Source: Melioribacteraceae bacterium 4301-Me
Lineage (GTDB): Bacteria; Bacteroidota; Ignavibacteria; Ignavibacteriales; Melioribacteraceae
Direction: 5' to 3'
NCBI GenBank assembly: GCA_041538185.1
Contig: JBGORM010000007.1
Span: forward strand, 62,001-126,000
DNA: 64,000 bases
In this document: in pieces, positions 35,692 to 43,334 of the stretch
Layout of the letters: the number at the start of each line of letters is the position of its first letter
How positions within the stretch are numbered: the first letter of the stretch is position 1
Notes under the pieces: generated by a model
The model's input: the letters and a program-made list of their open reading frames with translations, nothing else
What the model was told of the DNA's origin: nothing
Databases searched by the model: none
Program-made: the position numbers and the translations under genes

Positions 35692-36789
35692 ATGAAAAAA
35701 GTAAAACGTATTGGCATTTTAACTGGTGGTGGTGATTGTCCTGGACTAAACGCAGTAATTAGAGGTGTAACAAAACCTGCCCACGACCACGGATTAACAG
35801 TACTTGGCATACTAGATGGATTTGAAGGATTGGTAGAAGGTAAAGCAATGGAATTATATAATAAAGATGTTTCCGGCATTCTTGCTACTGGTGGAACTAT
35901 TTTAGGTTCTTCAAATAAGGGTGACCCATTCCATTGGCCGGAAGAATTTGATGGGAAAATCAAAATTATTGATCGCTCGAAAGATGCTCTTAAAAATTAT
36001 GAAGCTTGGGGACTTGATGTGTTAATAGCAATTGGCGGTGATGGAACGATGCACATTACTCATCAACTTTCTCAAATGGGAATAAATGTAGTTGGAGTTC
36101 CTAAAACTATCGATAATGATTTAGAAGCCACCGACCAAACATTTGGGCATGATTCTGCTGTATTTGTAGTTTCCGAAGCACTTGACAGATTGCATACTAC
36201 AGCCTCTTCACATCATCGTGTAATGGTAATTGAGGTGATGGGAAGATATGCAGGTTGGATTGCCCTTCATGGCGGATTAGCCGGAGGAGCAGATATAATT
36301 TTAATTCCAGAAATCCCATTTGATTGGGAATTTGTTTATGATAAAGTGATTCAAAGAAATATGATGGGTAAAAGATTTAGTTTAGTTTGTGTTGCAGAGG
36401 GTGCAAAACCAAAAGATGGAAATATAGTTATAAAAGGAAAAGACCCTAAACGTACTGATCCAGTCCAACTTGGTGGAATAGGAGAGTTGGTTTCAAGAAA
36501 AATTTCTGAAAATACAGGTTTAGAAACACGATACGCTGTTTTGGGTCATTTGCAACGGGGAGGCAGTCCTACTCCATTTGACAGAATTTTAGCCACGAAA
36601 TTTGGGACTAGTGCAATTGAGTTAGCCATAAAAAAACAATTTGGTAAAATGGTGGCATTAAGAGGATGGGAAATAAAAAGTGTTAAAATTGAAGATGCTA
36701 TTTCGCGTCAAAAACTTGTTAAAGCAACTGACCAAGCTGTCTTAGCAGCTCATGCAGTCGGAGTAAGTTTTGGCACGGAAAAATTATAG
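35692..36789 (+). CDS. pfkA: 6-phosphofructokinase
   Basis: A 365-aa phosphofructokinase that phosphorylates fructose 6-phosphate in glycolysis. The nucleotide-binding start is GILTGGGDCPGLNAVIRG; active-site segments are GGDGTMH, PKTIDND (catalytic aspartate) and MGRYAGW, with GHLQRGGSPTPFDR near the end. At the two positions that separate donor specificity the enzyme has Gly (GGDGT) and Lys (PKTIDND). This combination is usually ATP-dependent and belongs to the long-chain mixed-substrate branch, while GGDD would indicate pyrophosphate. Donor use is therefore probably ATP but not certain. It lies downstream of rnhC. Confidence 0.92.
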   Translation: MKKVKRIGILTGGGDCPGLNAVIRGVTKPAHDHGLTVLGILDGFEGLVEGKAMELYNKDVSGILATGGTILGSSNKGDPFHWPEEFDGKIKIIDRSKDALKNYEAWGLDVLIAIGGDGTMHITHQLSQMGINVVGVPKTIDNDLEATDQTFGHDSAVFVVSEALDRLHTTASSHHRVMVIEVMGRYAGWIALHGGLAGGADIILIPEIPFDWEFVYDKVIQRNMMGKRFSLVCVAEGAKPKDGNIVIKGKDPKRTDPVQLGGIGELVSRKISENTGLETRYAVLGHLQRGGSPTPFDRILATKFGTSAIELAIKKQFGKMVALRGWEIKSVKIEDAISRQKLVKATDQAVLAAHAVGVSFGTEKL

Positions 36790-36872
36790 AACGCTTGTTT
36801 GGATTCACTAATATTGCTAATTTAGTCCGCCTTAATTGATAATTGTTCATTGCAAATTGTTAATTAATTCCC

Positions 36873-36946
36873 GGGGTCGTAGTTCAGTTGGTTAGAACGC
36901 CTGCCTGTCACGCAGGAGGTCGCGAGTTCGAGTCTCGTCGGCCCCG
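36873..36946 (+). tRNA. tRNA-Asp (anticodon GTC)
   Basis: Acceptor GGGGTCG pairs with CGGCCCC (one G-T pair), discriminator G. The anticodon arm CCTGCCTGTCACGCAGG has GTC, and the T-arm is GCGAGTTCGAGTCTCGT. CCA is not encoded. A terminator follows at 36959. Confidence 0.96.
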
Positions 36947-36958
36947 CAGAATAAAGAG

Positions 36959-36983
36959 CCTGATTTAGAAATCAGGTTTTTTA
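36959..36983 (+). terminator. terminator after tRNA-Asp
   Basis: CCTGATTT-AG-AAATCAGG followed by TTTTTT, 12 bp downstream of the tRNA. Confidence 0.85.
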
Positions 36984-37004
36984 TTTCATTGAGTAAGTTA
37001 AAGA

Positions 37005-37054
37005 GTCACGCAGGAGGTCGTCCCGCCGAAGGCGGGAAGTCTCGTCGGCCCCGC
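37005..37054 (+). pseudogene. tRNA-Asp 3' fragment with a palindrome in its T-arm
   Basis: GTCACGCAGGAGGTCG and AGTCTCGTCGGCCCCGC match the 3' half of the tRNA-Asp located 58 bp upstream, beginning exactly at the anticodon. Between them the T-arm bases CGAGTTCG are replaced by the 17-nt palindrome TCCCGCC-GAA-GGCGGGA. The fragment has no 5' half. Its own terminator follows at 37061. Confidence 0.85.
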
Positions 37055-37060
37055 TCGATA

Positions 37061-37093
37061 GCCTTGTAAGTAAAGAATTTACAGGGCTTTTTT
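37061..37093 (+). terminator. terminator after the tRNA-Asp fragment
   Basis: GCCTTGTAA pairs with TTTACAGGGC (one G-T pair), followed by six T. Confidence 0.78.
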
Positions 37094-37212
37094 AGTTTAA
37101 AGGAAAATCAACTGAAGTAGAAACTGAAGTAGTTTGATGATAATTCATCACTTCGTGGAATGCATCTACAGCCTCTGTAAGATCACTGCTGTTCAAAATA
37201 AATTACAAATGA

Positions 37213-37560
37213 TTATACATTAATCAAAAGCAAGCTAGGTTGGACAGATTTTTCTTTTTTCAAATTTAATCCCCTAGTTAAAAATAAATTTGTTTGTAAG
37301 TTTTTCGGCTCAAACTTATCTCTTGGTTCAAATGGATTATGCAGCCATTCATTAAGACTTATTTTGTTAAATAAATTTATTTGCAGAAAAGCTATCAAAT
37401 TAGATAAACTCCAGGGGAATTTTGCTATTTCCTTAAGAAACTTTAGAATAAGCAATGTTATCAAAGCTGTCCAAACTTGCCTGATGCAAGCAGGTTTGAA
37501 TCCAAATAGTATTCTCATTAGTTCCAATAAAAGACTTAATTTTCAAGTGATTTTTTAATT
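37213..37560 (-). pseudogene. C-terminal remnant of an IS4-like transposase, frameshifted
   Basis: On the minus strand one frame reads HLKIKSFIGTNENTIWIQ and another continues VWTALITLLILKFLKEIAK, then PWSLSNLIAFLQINLF. Joined, they give the familiar C-terminal segment of IS4-family transposases (KSFxGTSENAVKTQIWTALI). The two parts are separated by a 19-nt insertion (ACCTGCTTGCATCAGGCAA, about 37480-37498) that breaks the frame. No N-terminal part or inverted repeats are visible. The surrounding gap (37094-37814) holds no other gene apart from an isolated TCACTTCGTGGA palindrome at 37148. Confidence 0.68.
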
Positions 37561-37814
37561 GCTTAATGAATATTTCTATCTATGAAGTGGTTGATTCCCA
37601 ATAAAATTTGTTGGGTTAGACATTACAACCAAAAAGGCTGATTAATAAAGTGTTAGATGAAGAAGCAAAAAGGAGATAAGGGAAAGAAGTGTGAAATTTG
37701 TTTGTGAATATATTATGTTGTACTGAAGTTTAAATTCTACTTGTTATTGATAGTCTGGGGGACAGGTGAAAGGTCTTACCGTTACACACTTAAAAAATAT
37801 CTTTTGAAGTATTT

Positions 37815-38417
37815 ATGCTAATTAAATATATAATATGTTTTATGGTGTTGTTATTTCTATTTAATAGTTGTAATGAAAATCCAACTCAACCAGTGTCTGC
37901 AGAACAGTTTTATCCACTTAAGGTTGGCAATAAATGGTACTATAAATATTATCATACAAATGGGGATACGATAAAATATGATTATTCTGATAGTGAGTAT
38001 GAACTATATCGAGAAGTAATTGGGGTGAAAAAAATAAACGGGAAAAATTACTCAATAATGGAATCGAAGAATAGTAATCCTTTACTTGTAAATCATTCTG
38101 ATACGACATATCTAAGAACAGATAGATATAAACTATACTTTGCTTATAAAGATGCAACAACAAACCAATATATTGAGAGAATGTTTGCTGATTTTAGTCT
38201 AGAAAAAGCAGATACATTTCATATTGTTAAAGATGCATATGAATGGGTAGTAACAGTTAAAGAGAAGACAACAAATATTATAAAATTTCATTATGAAATA
38301 CCAAATGCAGCTGATGAGGAATATGAAGAAACATATGTTAAAAATGTTGGTCTTAAAAGTTCTTATTCTACAGACTGGCATATGGGGATAATGTTAGTTA
38401 ATTACGAGCTAAAATAA
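37815..38417 (+). CDS. predicted lipoprotein of unknown function
   Basis: A 200-aa protein with a lipoprotein signal: hydrophobic IICFMVLLFLFNSC with lipobox LFNSC (Cys19), followed by NENPTQP. The mature part is beta-rich with YPLKVGNKWYYKYYHTNGD near the start, a pattern common in short surface lipoproteins of this group (xPLxxGNxWxY). It ends with MLVNYELK. It is not recognised beyond that. It stands alone between two transposase remnants, so it may belong to a once-mobile region. Confidence 0.65.
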   Translation: MLIKYIICFMVLLFLFNSCNENPTQPVSAEQFYPLKVGNKWYYKYYHTNGDTIKYDYSDSEYELYREVIGVKKINGKNYSIMESKNSNPLLVNHSDTTYLRTDRYKLYFAYKDATTNQYIERMFADFSLEKADTFHIVKDAYEWVVTVKEKTTNIIKFHYEIPNAADEEYEETYVKNVGLKSSYSTDWHMGIMLVNYELK

Positions 38418-38719
38418 ATAGATAAAATATATAACCAGTAAATCGATCTAATCACAGAACAAATGCGTTTTAGTGATAAGTTTTTGTTTGGTAACTTAAT
38501 TAGAACTTGCGGTTTGACATTGTTAAGTATTTAATAATGATCAGCAAACAATACTTACAATTAAAATTAAGCATTGTTTTCATGATTCTTTAGCTTGAGC
38601 AAGTAAGTTCTACTTTGTCGTTATGGTTGTCTAATTACTCGGGGTAGTTTGAAAAGTTGAGAATAACAATTGAGTAATAGCAGAACAATACAAATAAACA
38701 GAAATTTGATAAGATATAA

Positions 38720-38929
38720 AAAGAAGGACATGAAGAATTTACTATCACATTTGGGAAAAAGCTAAGGAAAAAGCGAGAGGTAGAAACAGTATTTGGAGAT
38801 ATAAAACATAATCAACTATTTAAGAGATTTTATTTAAGGGGTATTGAAAAAGTTAATGCAGAATTAGGATTAGTAGCTATGTCACATAACATTAAAAAGC
38901 TGAGACTGATGATCAACTGGACATACTGA
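38720..38929 (+). pseudogene. C-terminal remnant of an IS1182-like transposase
   Basis: The last 69 codons of a DDE transposase are readable: KKREVETVFGDIKHNQLFKR, then FYLRGIEKVNAELGL, then MSHNIKKL. The E in VETVFGDIKHN is the final catalytic acid of the DDE triad in this family. A stop precedes the segment and no upstream domain remains. The rest of the 38418-39297 gap holds no gene; a CCACGAAGTGG mini-palindrome lies at 38945. Confidence 0.7.
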
Positions 38930-39297
38930 CAATCATTTATAGTAACTAACCACGAAGTGGTGACTTCTCATTTCATCGTTTTTATAAAGTATTTTTGATA
39001 GCGATGCTGCCATTAAAACATTTTCCTCTATGAAATTCTAATAATTAAGCTTATCTTAAGCTTGGGAAATGATTTTTATTTGTCTAAATCAAATTAATAA
39101 GGTGACTAAATAATTAAATCCTTCCCACTAAACACAAACCCGAAAGTTTTTATTTACTGCTTATAGAGAAATAAGCTTCAGTGTTTTTATTAATTATTGA
39201 CATTTCTTTATGAGAATTCTCAATTCTTTGAATGCATTTACTCAGTAAACAAAAATTATTTTGGGAAAAACAAACACATAATTTTAAGGAGTATTAG

Positions 39298-39600
39298 ATG
39301 AACATTTACATTGGCAATCTTTCACCTCAAGTAACTGACCAAGAGTTAAAAGACCTTTTTAATGAATATGGTTTAACTCAGAACGTAAAAATAATACGAG
39401 ATATTTTTACTGGCGATTCCAAAGGTTTTGGTTTCGTTGAGATGAATGATAAATCAGCTGCATTAAAAGCTATTGAGGCATTGAATGCTAAAGAATTAAA
39501 GGGTAAAAAGATTGTAGTCAACGAAGCTCGCCCTAAAAATGATAAAAAACGCGGTGGCGGTAGAGGAGGTAACTATGGCAGTAATAAAAGACGATGGTAA
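39298..39600 (+). CDS. RRM RNA-binding protein with a Gly/Arg-rich tail
   Basis: A 100-aa single-RRM protein. RNP2 is IYIGNL (residues 3-8) and RNP1 is KGFGFVEM (42-49), both with the aromatic residues needed for stacking on RNA. The tail KKRGGGRGGNYGSNKRRW is basic and glycine-rich. The ribosome-binding site AAGGAG is well placed. Bacterial proteins of this kind resemble cyanobacterial Rbp proteins and are often cold-induced; a long AT-rich leader (39000-39297) would be compatible but is not evidence. A strong terminator follows at 39712. Confidence 0.9.
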   Translation: MNIYIGNLSPQVTDQELKDLFNEYGLTQNVKIIRDIFTGDSKGFGFVEMNDKSAALKAIEALNAKELKGKKIVVNEARPKNDKKRGGGRGGNYGSNKRRW

Positions 39601-39711
39601 TTTTAGTTAATTTTCTCACCATTAAAAATTATTACCCTTTTAAAAAAATAGATATTATTTTTAGACCGTCACTCTAAATTATTTCTATAATAATATTTCC
39701 ACACTACTTGC

Positions 39712-39736
39712 AATCCCGCCTTGTGCGGGATTTTTT
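39712..39736 (+). terminator. intrinsic terminator after the RRM gene
   Basis: TCCCGC-CTTGT-GCGGGA followed by TTTTTT. Confidence 0.85.
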
Positions 39737-39894
39737 ATATATATGAACTTAATGGGAATCAGCTGAAATTGTGAGTTAACTAAATGACAAAATTTGTATT
39801 AAACATAGTTCTGATAAAAAAGAAGATTTTAATAGTTAGAGAAATCGAACTAAAATAATATTCTTCCGTCTAATGTTGTAAAATGATTTGTTGA

Positions 39895-40083
39895 ATGATA
39901 AAATTACTTTTGTGGTTAATTCTGTTAATAACCTGTTGGCCCTTAGCTTTGTTTATTTTACTGCTTTATCCAATAGTTTGGCTGATTGTTTTGCCTTTTA
40001 GAATTGTTGGAATAACGGTCGAATTTCTTTTTGATATAATTAGAACTCTTATTAAACTTCCCTTTAAAATGCTTCAGAAGTAA
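39895..40083 (+). CDS. small membrane protein of unknown function
   Basis: A 62-aa protein, almost entirely hydrophobic, with two likely membrane segments: KLLLWLILLITCWPLALFIL and LLYPIVWLIVLPFRIVGITV. It ends in a basic stretch, LIKLPFKMLQK. It is not assigned to a named family. It is a single gene upstream of the transglutaminase-like protein. The composition and an intact frame argue for a real gene, although no strong ribosome-binding site is present. Confidence 0.5.
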   Translation: MIKLLLWLILLITCWPLALFILLLYPIVWLIVLPFRIVGITVEFLFDIIRTLIKLPFKMLQK

Positions 40084-40188
40084 ATACTCATCTTTTAACA
40101 CAAAGACAAGATGAAACAGAATTTGAAAAAGTCATTAAATAAGTTTATACTTCAAGTAAGATAAATAAAAAAAAGAGTCTTAGGAAAA

Positions 40189-41037
40189 ATGAGAGAGTCA
40201 CTGCCATTCTTAATCGATTTAATGGATGATGAATCCCAAGAAGTAAAAGAAGAAGTATTAAAAGCATTTAATAATTATGGATTCAATTTAGAGAGCGATA
40301 TAAAAGAATTTTCTGATTTGTTAGATCAAGAAAAAATGGAAATTCTAATGCCAATTATTTTTATGAACCGCTTTATATGGCTTAAACAAAATTGGAATAG
40401 TTGGTTTTCAATCTTTGATGATTATCAAAAGTTAGAAACAGCAATGGCTCTTTTAACTAAATTTTTATATGGACTTGATTATAAAGTAGACTTATCACAT
40501 TTACTTGATGAATTAGCTGAAGAGTTTATGAATAAATATCCGTATGGAAATGAATTGGATCTTTCTTATTTCTTGTTCCACTTAAAAAATATTAAAGGCG
40601 AAAAAGAAAATTATTACAATCCTCTTAATAGCAGTTTAGTTTATGCAATAAATAACAAACGAGGTATACCCATTACTTTGTGTATGCTTTATATGTTGGT
40701 CGGTGACAGAGCAGGTTTTCACATAGAAGGTTGTAACTTTCCTGGCCATTTTCTAAGTAAAATAGTGCAAGATGATGAAATATTATTTGTAGATTGTTAC
40801 AACGATGGTAGGGTAATCTACGAAAGTGAATTAGAGTCGTTAAAAATTCAAAGTGGAAGGCGATTTGTAAATTTAACAGATAGCAGCACTTCTCCAGAAG
40901 TTATTATTCGGAGGGTACTAAATAATCTTCTCAGTGCATTTAAAAAAAATGATGATATAAATAACTCAATGCATATTCAAAAAATAATTGAACTAACACC
41001 TACTGATTCAGATAAAGAAAAGTATTCACTTATTTAA
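40189..41037 (+). CDS. SirB1-type transglutaminase-like protein
   Basis: A 282-aa protein of the transglutaminase-like core-2 (SirB1) family. The diagnostic segment NKRGIPITLCMLYMLVGDRA contains the cysteine, and GCNFPGHFLSKI contains the histidine of the presumed catalytic site; FVDCYNDGRVI supplies the aspartate region. The N-terminal ~130 residues are helical with an opening HEAT-like helix pair (LPFLIDLMDDESQEVKEEVL). TAGGAAAA precedes the ATG. The biochemical role of this family is unsettled. The next gene starts 43 bp later. Confidence 0.82.
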   Translation: MRESLPFLIDLMDDESQEVKEEVLKAFNNYGFNLESDIKEFSDLLDQEKMEILMPIIFMNRFIWLKQNWNSWFSIFDDYQKLETAMALLTKFLYGLDYKVDLSHLLDELAEEFMNKYPYGNELDLSYFLFHLKNIKGEKENYYNPLNSSLVYAINNKRGIPITLCMLYMLVGDRAGFHIEGCNFPGHFLSKIVQDDEILFVDCYNDGRVIYESELESLKIQSGRRFVNLTDSSTSPEVIIRRVLNNLLSAFKKNDDINNSMHIQKIIELTPTDSDKEKYSLI

Positions 41038-41080
41038 CTAATTGAGTTTTGTTTTGAGAAAATGATAGAAAGTTTTACAA

Positions 41081-43147
41081 ATGACTATAAATAGAAGGAA
41101 GCCTAACAAACTTATCAATGAAAAAAGTCCCTACCTTCTGCAACATGCTTATAACCCTGTAAATTGGTTCCCATGGTCATCTGAAGCATTTGAAATAGCT
41201 GAAAAAGAAAACAAACCAATATTTCTTTCAATTGGTTATTCAACATGCCATTGGTGCCATGTAATGGAAAAAGAGTCTTTCGAAGATGAGGAGATTGCTG
41301 ATATTCTCAATAAAAATTTTATTTCGGTTAAAGTCGATAGAGAAGAGCGACCCGATATAGATAATATTTATATGACTGTATGTCAGATGATTACTGGCAG
41401 TGGCGGCTGGCCGCTTTCGATATTTATGACTTCTGATAAAAAGCCTTTCTTTGCTGGTACTTACTTTCCTAAGGAAGATAAATACGGTAGAATCGGCTTT
41501 AAAAATTTACTTGTAAATATTATTAAAGCATGGCAGGAAAAAAAAGAAGAAATAGAACTAAGTGCTAATGAAATTACAAGTTATTTAAAGCAATCATTTG
41601 AACAAAATACTTTTGGTTTACTGGACGAAAAGGTTTTTCATCAAGCGTTTCAATATTTTGAAAAGAAATTTGATAATGAATACGGTGGATTTGGCAGCGC
41701 ACCTAAATTTCCGTCACCGCATAATCTAATGTTTCTATTAAGATATTATTATAAATATAAAAATGAAGCTGCCTTAGTAATGGTGGAAAAAACTTTAACG
41801 CAAATGCGTCTCGGCGGGATTTTTGATCAGATAGGCTACGGATTCCATAGATATTCAACTGATAGGAAATGGTTAATTCCACATTTCGAAAAAATGCTTT
41901 ATGACCAGGCTTTACTTATTCATGCTTATGCTGAGATTTTTCAGCTAACTAAAAATAATTTCTATAAAAAAGTAGTTGACGAAATTGTTGATTACGTTGC
42001 AAGAGATATGTCATCTATAGATGGTGGATTTTTTTCTGCTGAAGATGCAGATAGTGAGGGAGTTGAAGGTAAATTTTATTTGTGGACAAAAAATGAGATC
42101 ATTGAAACTTTAGGTAAAGAACAAGGCGAATTTTTTTCAAGGTTATTAAATGTTGAACTTGACGGCAACTTTTGCGATGAAATATCAAAGCAAAATAACG
42201 GTAAAAATATTTTGCACTTGAAAAATGTTGATGAATTTCTCGCCAATGAAATTCCTATTAATGAACTAAGAAAAAAATTGTTTGAACAACGCAATCAGAG
42301 AATCAAGCCACATAAAGATGATAAAATATTAACAGATTGGAATGGATTAATGATTTCTGCGCTTGCTAAAGCCAGCAGGGTTTTCAATAGAAACGAATAT
42401 ATGAGTTATGCCCTTAAATCAGCTGATTTTGTTATTGATAATCTAATGGATAATAATGGTAATTTATATCACCGTTATAGGCAAGGTGAAAAAAGTATTG
42501 CCGGAAACCTTGATGATTATGCATTTTTTATTTGGGGATTACTAGAAATTTTTGCCTCATCCTTTGAACCAAGTTATGTGAAGACGGCTATTAAATTAAT
42601 TGATTTGACTATTGAAAAATTTTGGGATTCTGAAAATGGCGGTTTTTTCTTTACCGAATTAAATAACGATATATTAGTAAGAACTAAAGAAATTTATGAT
42701 GGTGCTATACCTTCAGGAAATGCTGTAATGATGCAAAACTTGATTAAAGTCTCTAGAATTGCTGGCGAAAATAAGTACGAAGAAATAGCACAAAAAGCGC
42801 TAAACAGCTTTGCTGCGTTAATTAATAATTCTCCCCATGCTTTCACTCAATCACTTATAGCATTAAAATTATTAATCAGCACTTCTTACGAAATTGTAAT
42901 TGTAAACGAATCAGGCAATAATGAATCTTATAAAAAGCTGTTTGAAACTTTTTTGCCTAATATCATAATTATTGAATTGAATAGGACTAACAAACAGGAA
43001 TTGGCCAACAGTTTTGAATTTTTTAAGAACTTTAAAAGCACAAATGATAAACCCACATTTTACTTATGTGAAAATTATCAATGTCAGCAACCCACAAATG
43101 ATATAGAAATAATATATCATAAACTTGGAATAAAAAATTCAAGTTGA
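41081..43147 (+). CDS. thioredoxin-domain protein of the DUF255 / YyaL (SPATA20) family
   Basis: A 688-aa protein of the YyaL family. The thioredoxin-like N-terminal domain opens [17 protein letters not shown] and has the CHWC motif (C56 and C59) in [16 protein letters not shown], then [10 protein letters not shown] and [11 protein letters not shown]. The long remainder is an alpha/alpha-barrel-like region ([37 protein letters not shown]) resembling glycoside-hydrolase or cellobiose-epimerase folds. Length is normal. The cellular function is not established; a redox or glycan-related role has been suggested. It is probably co-transcribed with the preceding gene. Confidence 0.9.
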   Translation: MTINRRKPNKLINEKSPYLLQHAYNPVNWFPWSSEAFEIAEKENKPIFLSIGYSTCHWCHVMEKESFEDEEIADILNKNFISVKVDREERPDIDNIYMTVCQMITGSGGWPLSIFMTSDKKPFFAGTYFPKEDKYGRIGFKNLLVNIIKAWQEKKEEIELSANEITSYLKQSFEQNTFGLLDEKVFHQAFQYFEKKFDNEYGGFGSAPKFPSPHNLMFLLRYYYKYKNEAALVMVEKTLTQMRLGGIFDQIGYGFHRYSTDRKWLIPHFEKMLYDQALLIHAYAEIFQLTKNNFYKKVVDEIVDYVARDMSSIDGGFFSAEDADSEGVEGKFYLWTKNEIIETLGKEQGEFFSRLLNVELDGNFCDEISKQNNGKNILHLKNVDEFLANEIPINELRKKLFEQRNQRIKPHKDDKILTDWNGLMISALAKASRVFNRNEYMSYALKSADFVIDNLMDNNGNLYHRYRQGEKSIAGNLDDYAFFIWGLLEIFASSFEPSYVKTAIKLIDLTIEKFWDSENGGFFFTELNNDILVRTKEIYDGAIPSGNAVMMQNLIKVSRIAGENKYEEIAQKALNSFAALINNSPHAFTQSLIALKLLISTSYEIVIVNESGNNESYKKLFETFLPNIIIIELNRTNKQELANSFEFFKNFKSTNDKPTFYLCENYQCQQPTNDIEIIYHKLGIKNSS

Positions 43148-43334
43148 ACAAATGAAATTAAATCCACATTATAAAGACCGTAACAAGATGAAAGCTTTTC
43201 CAATAATAATATTGAATTAACCGCTCTGCAGATACCGCTGATGAAAAAACCCGCTGTAATAGACATCACAATATATTGACACGTATTTATAACTTTATTA
43301 TTATCTTTGATAGTAAAAAGATTATTAGCAGCAA

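Noticed and set aside
37061..37093. A possible small RNA ending at the second terminator after tRNA-Asp
   Set aside because: The upstream DNA is a broken tRNA fragment with no promoter of its own. It is more simply a copied tRNA 3' region with a terminator.
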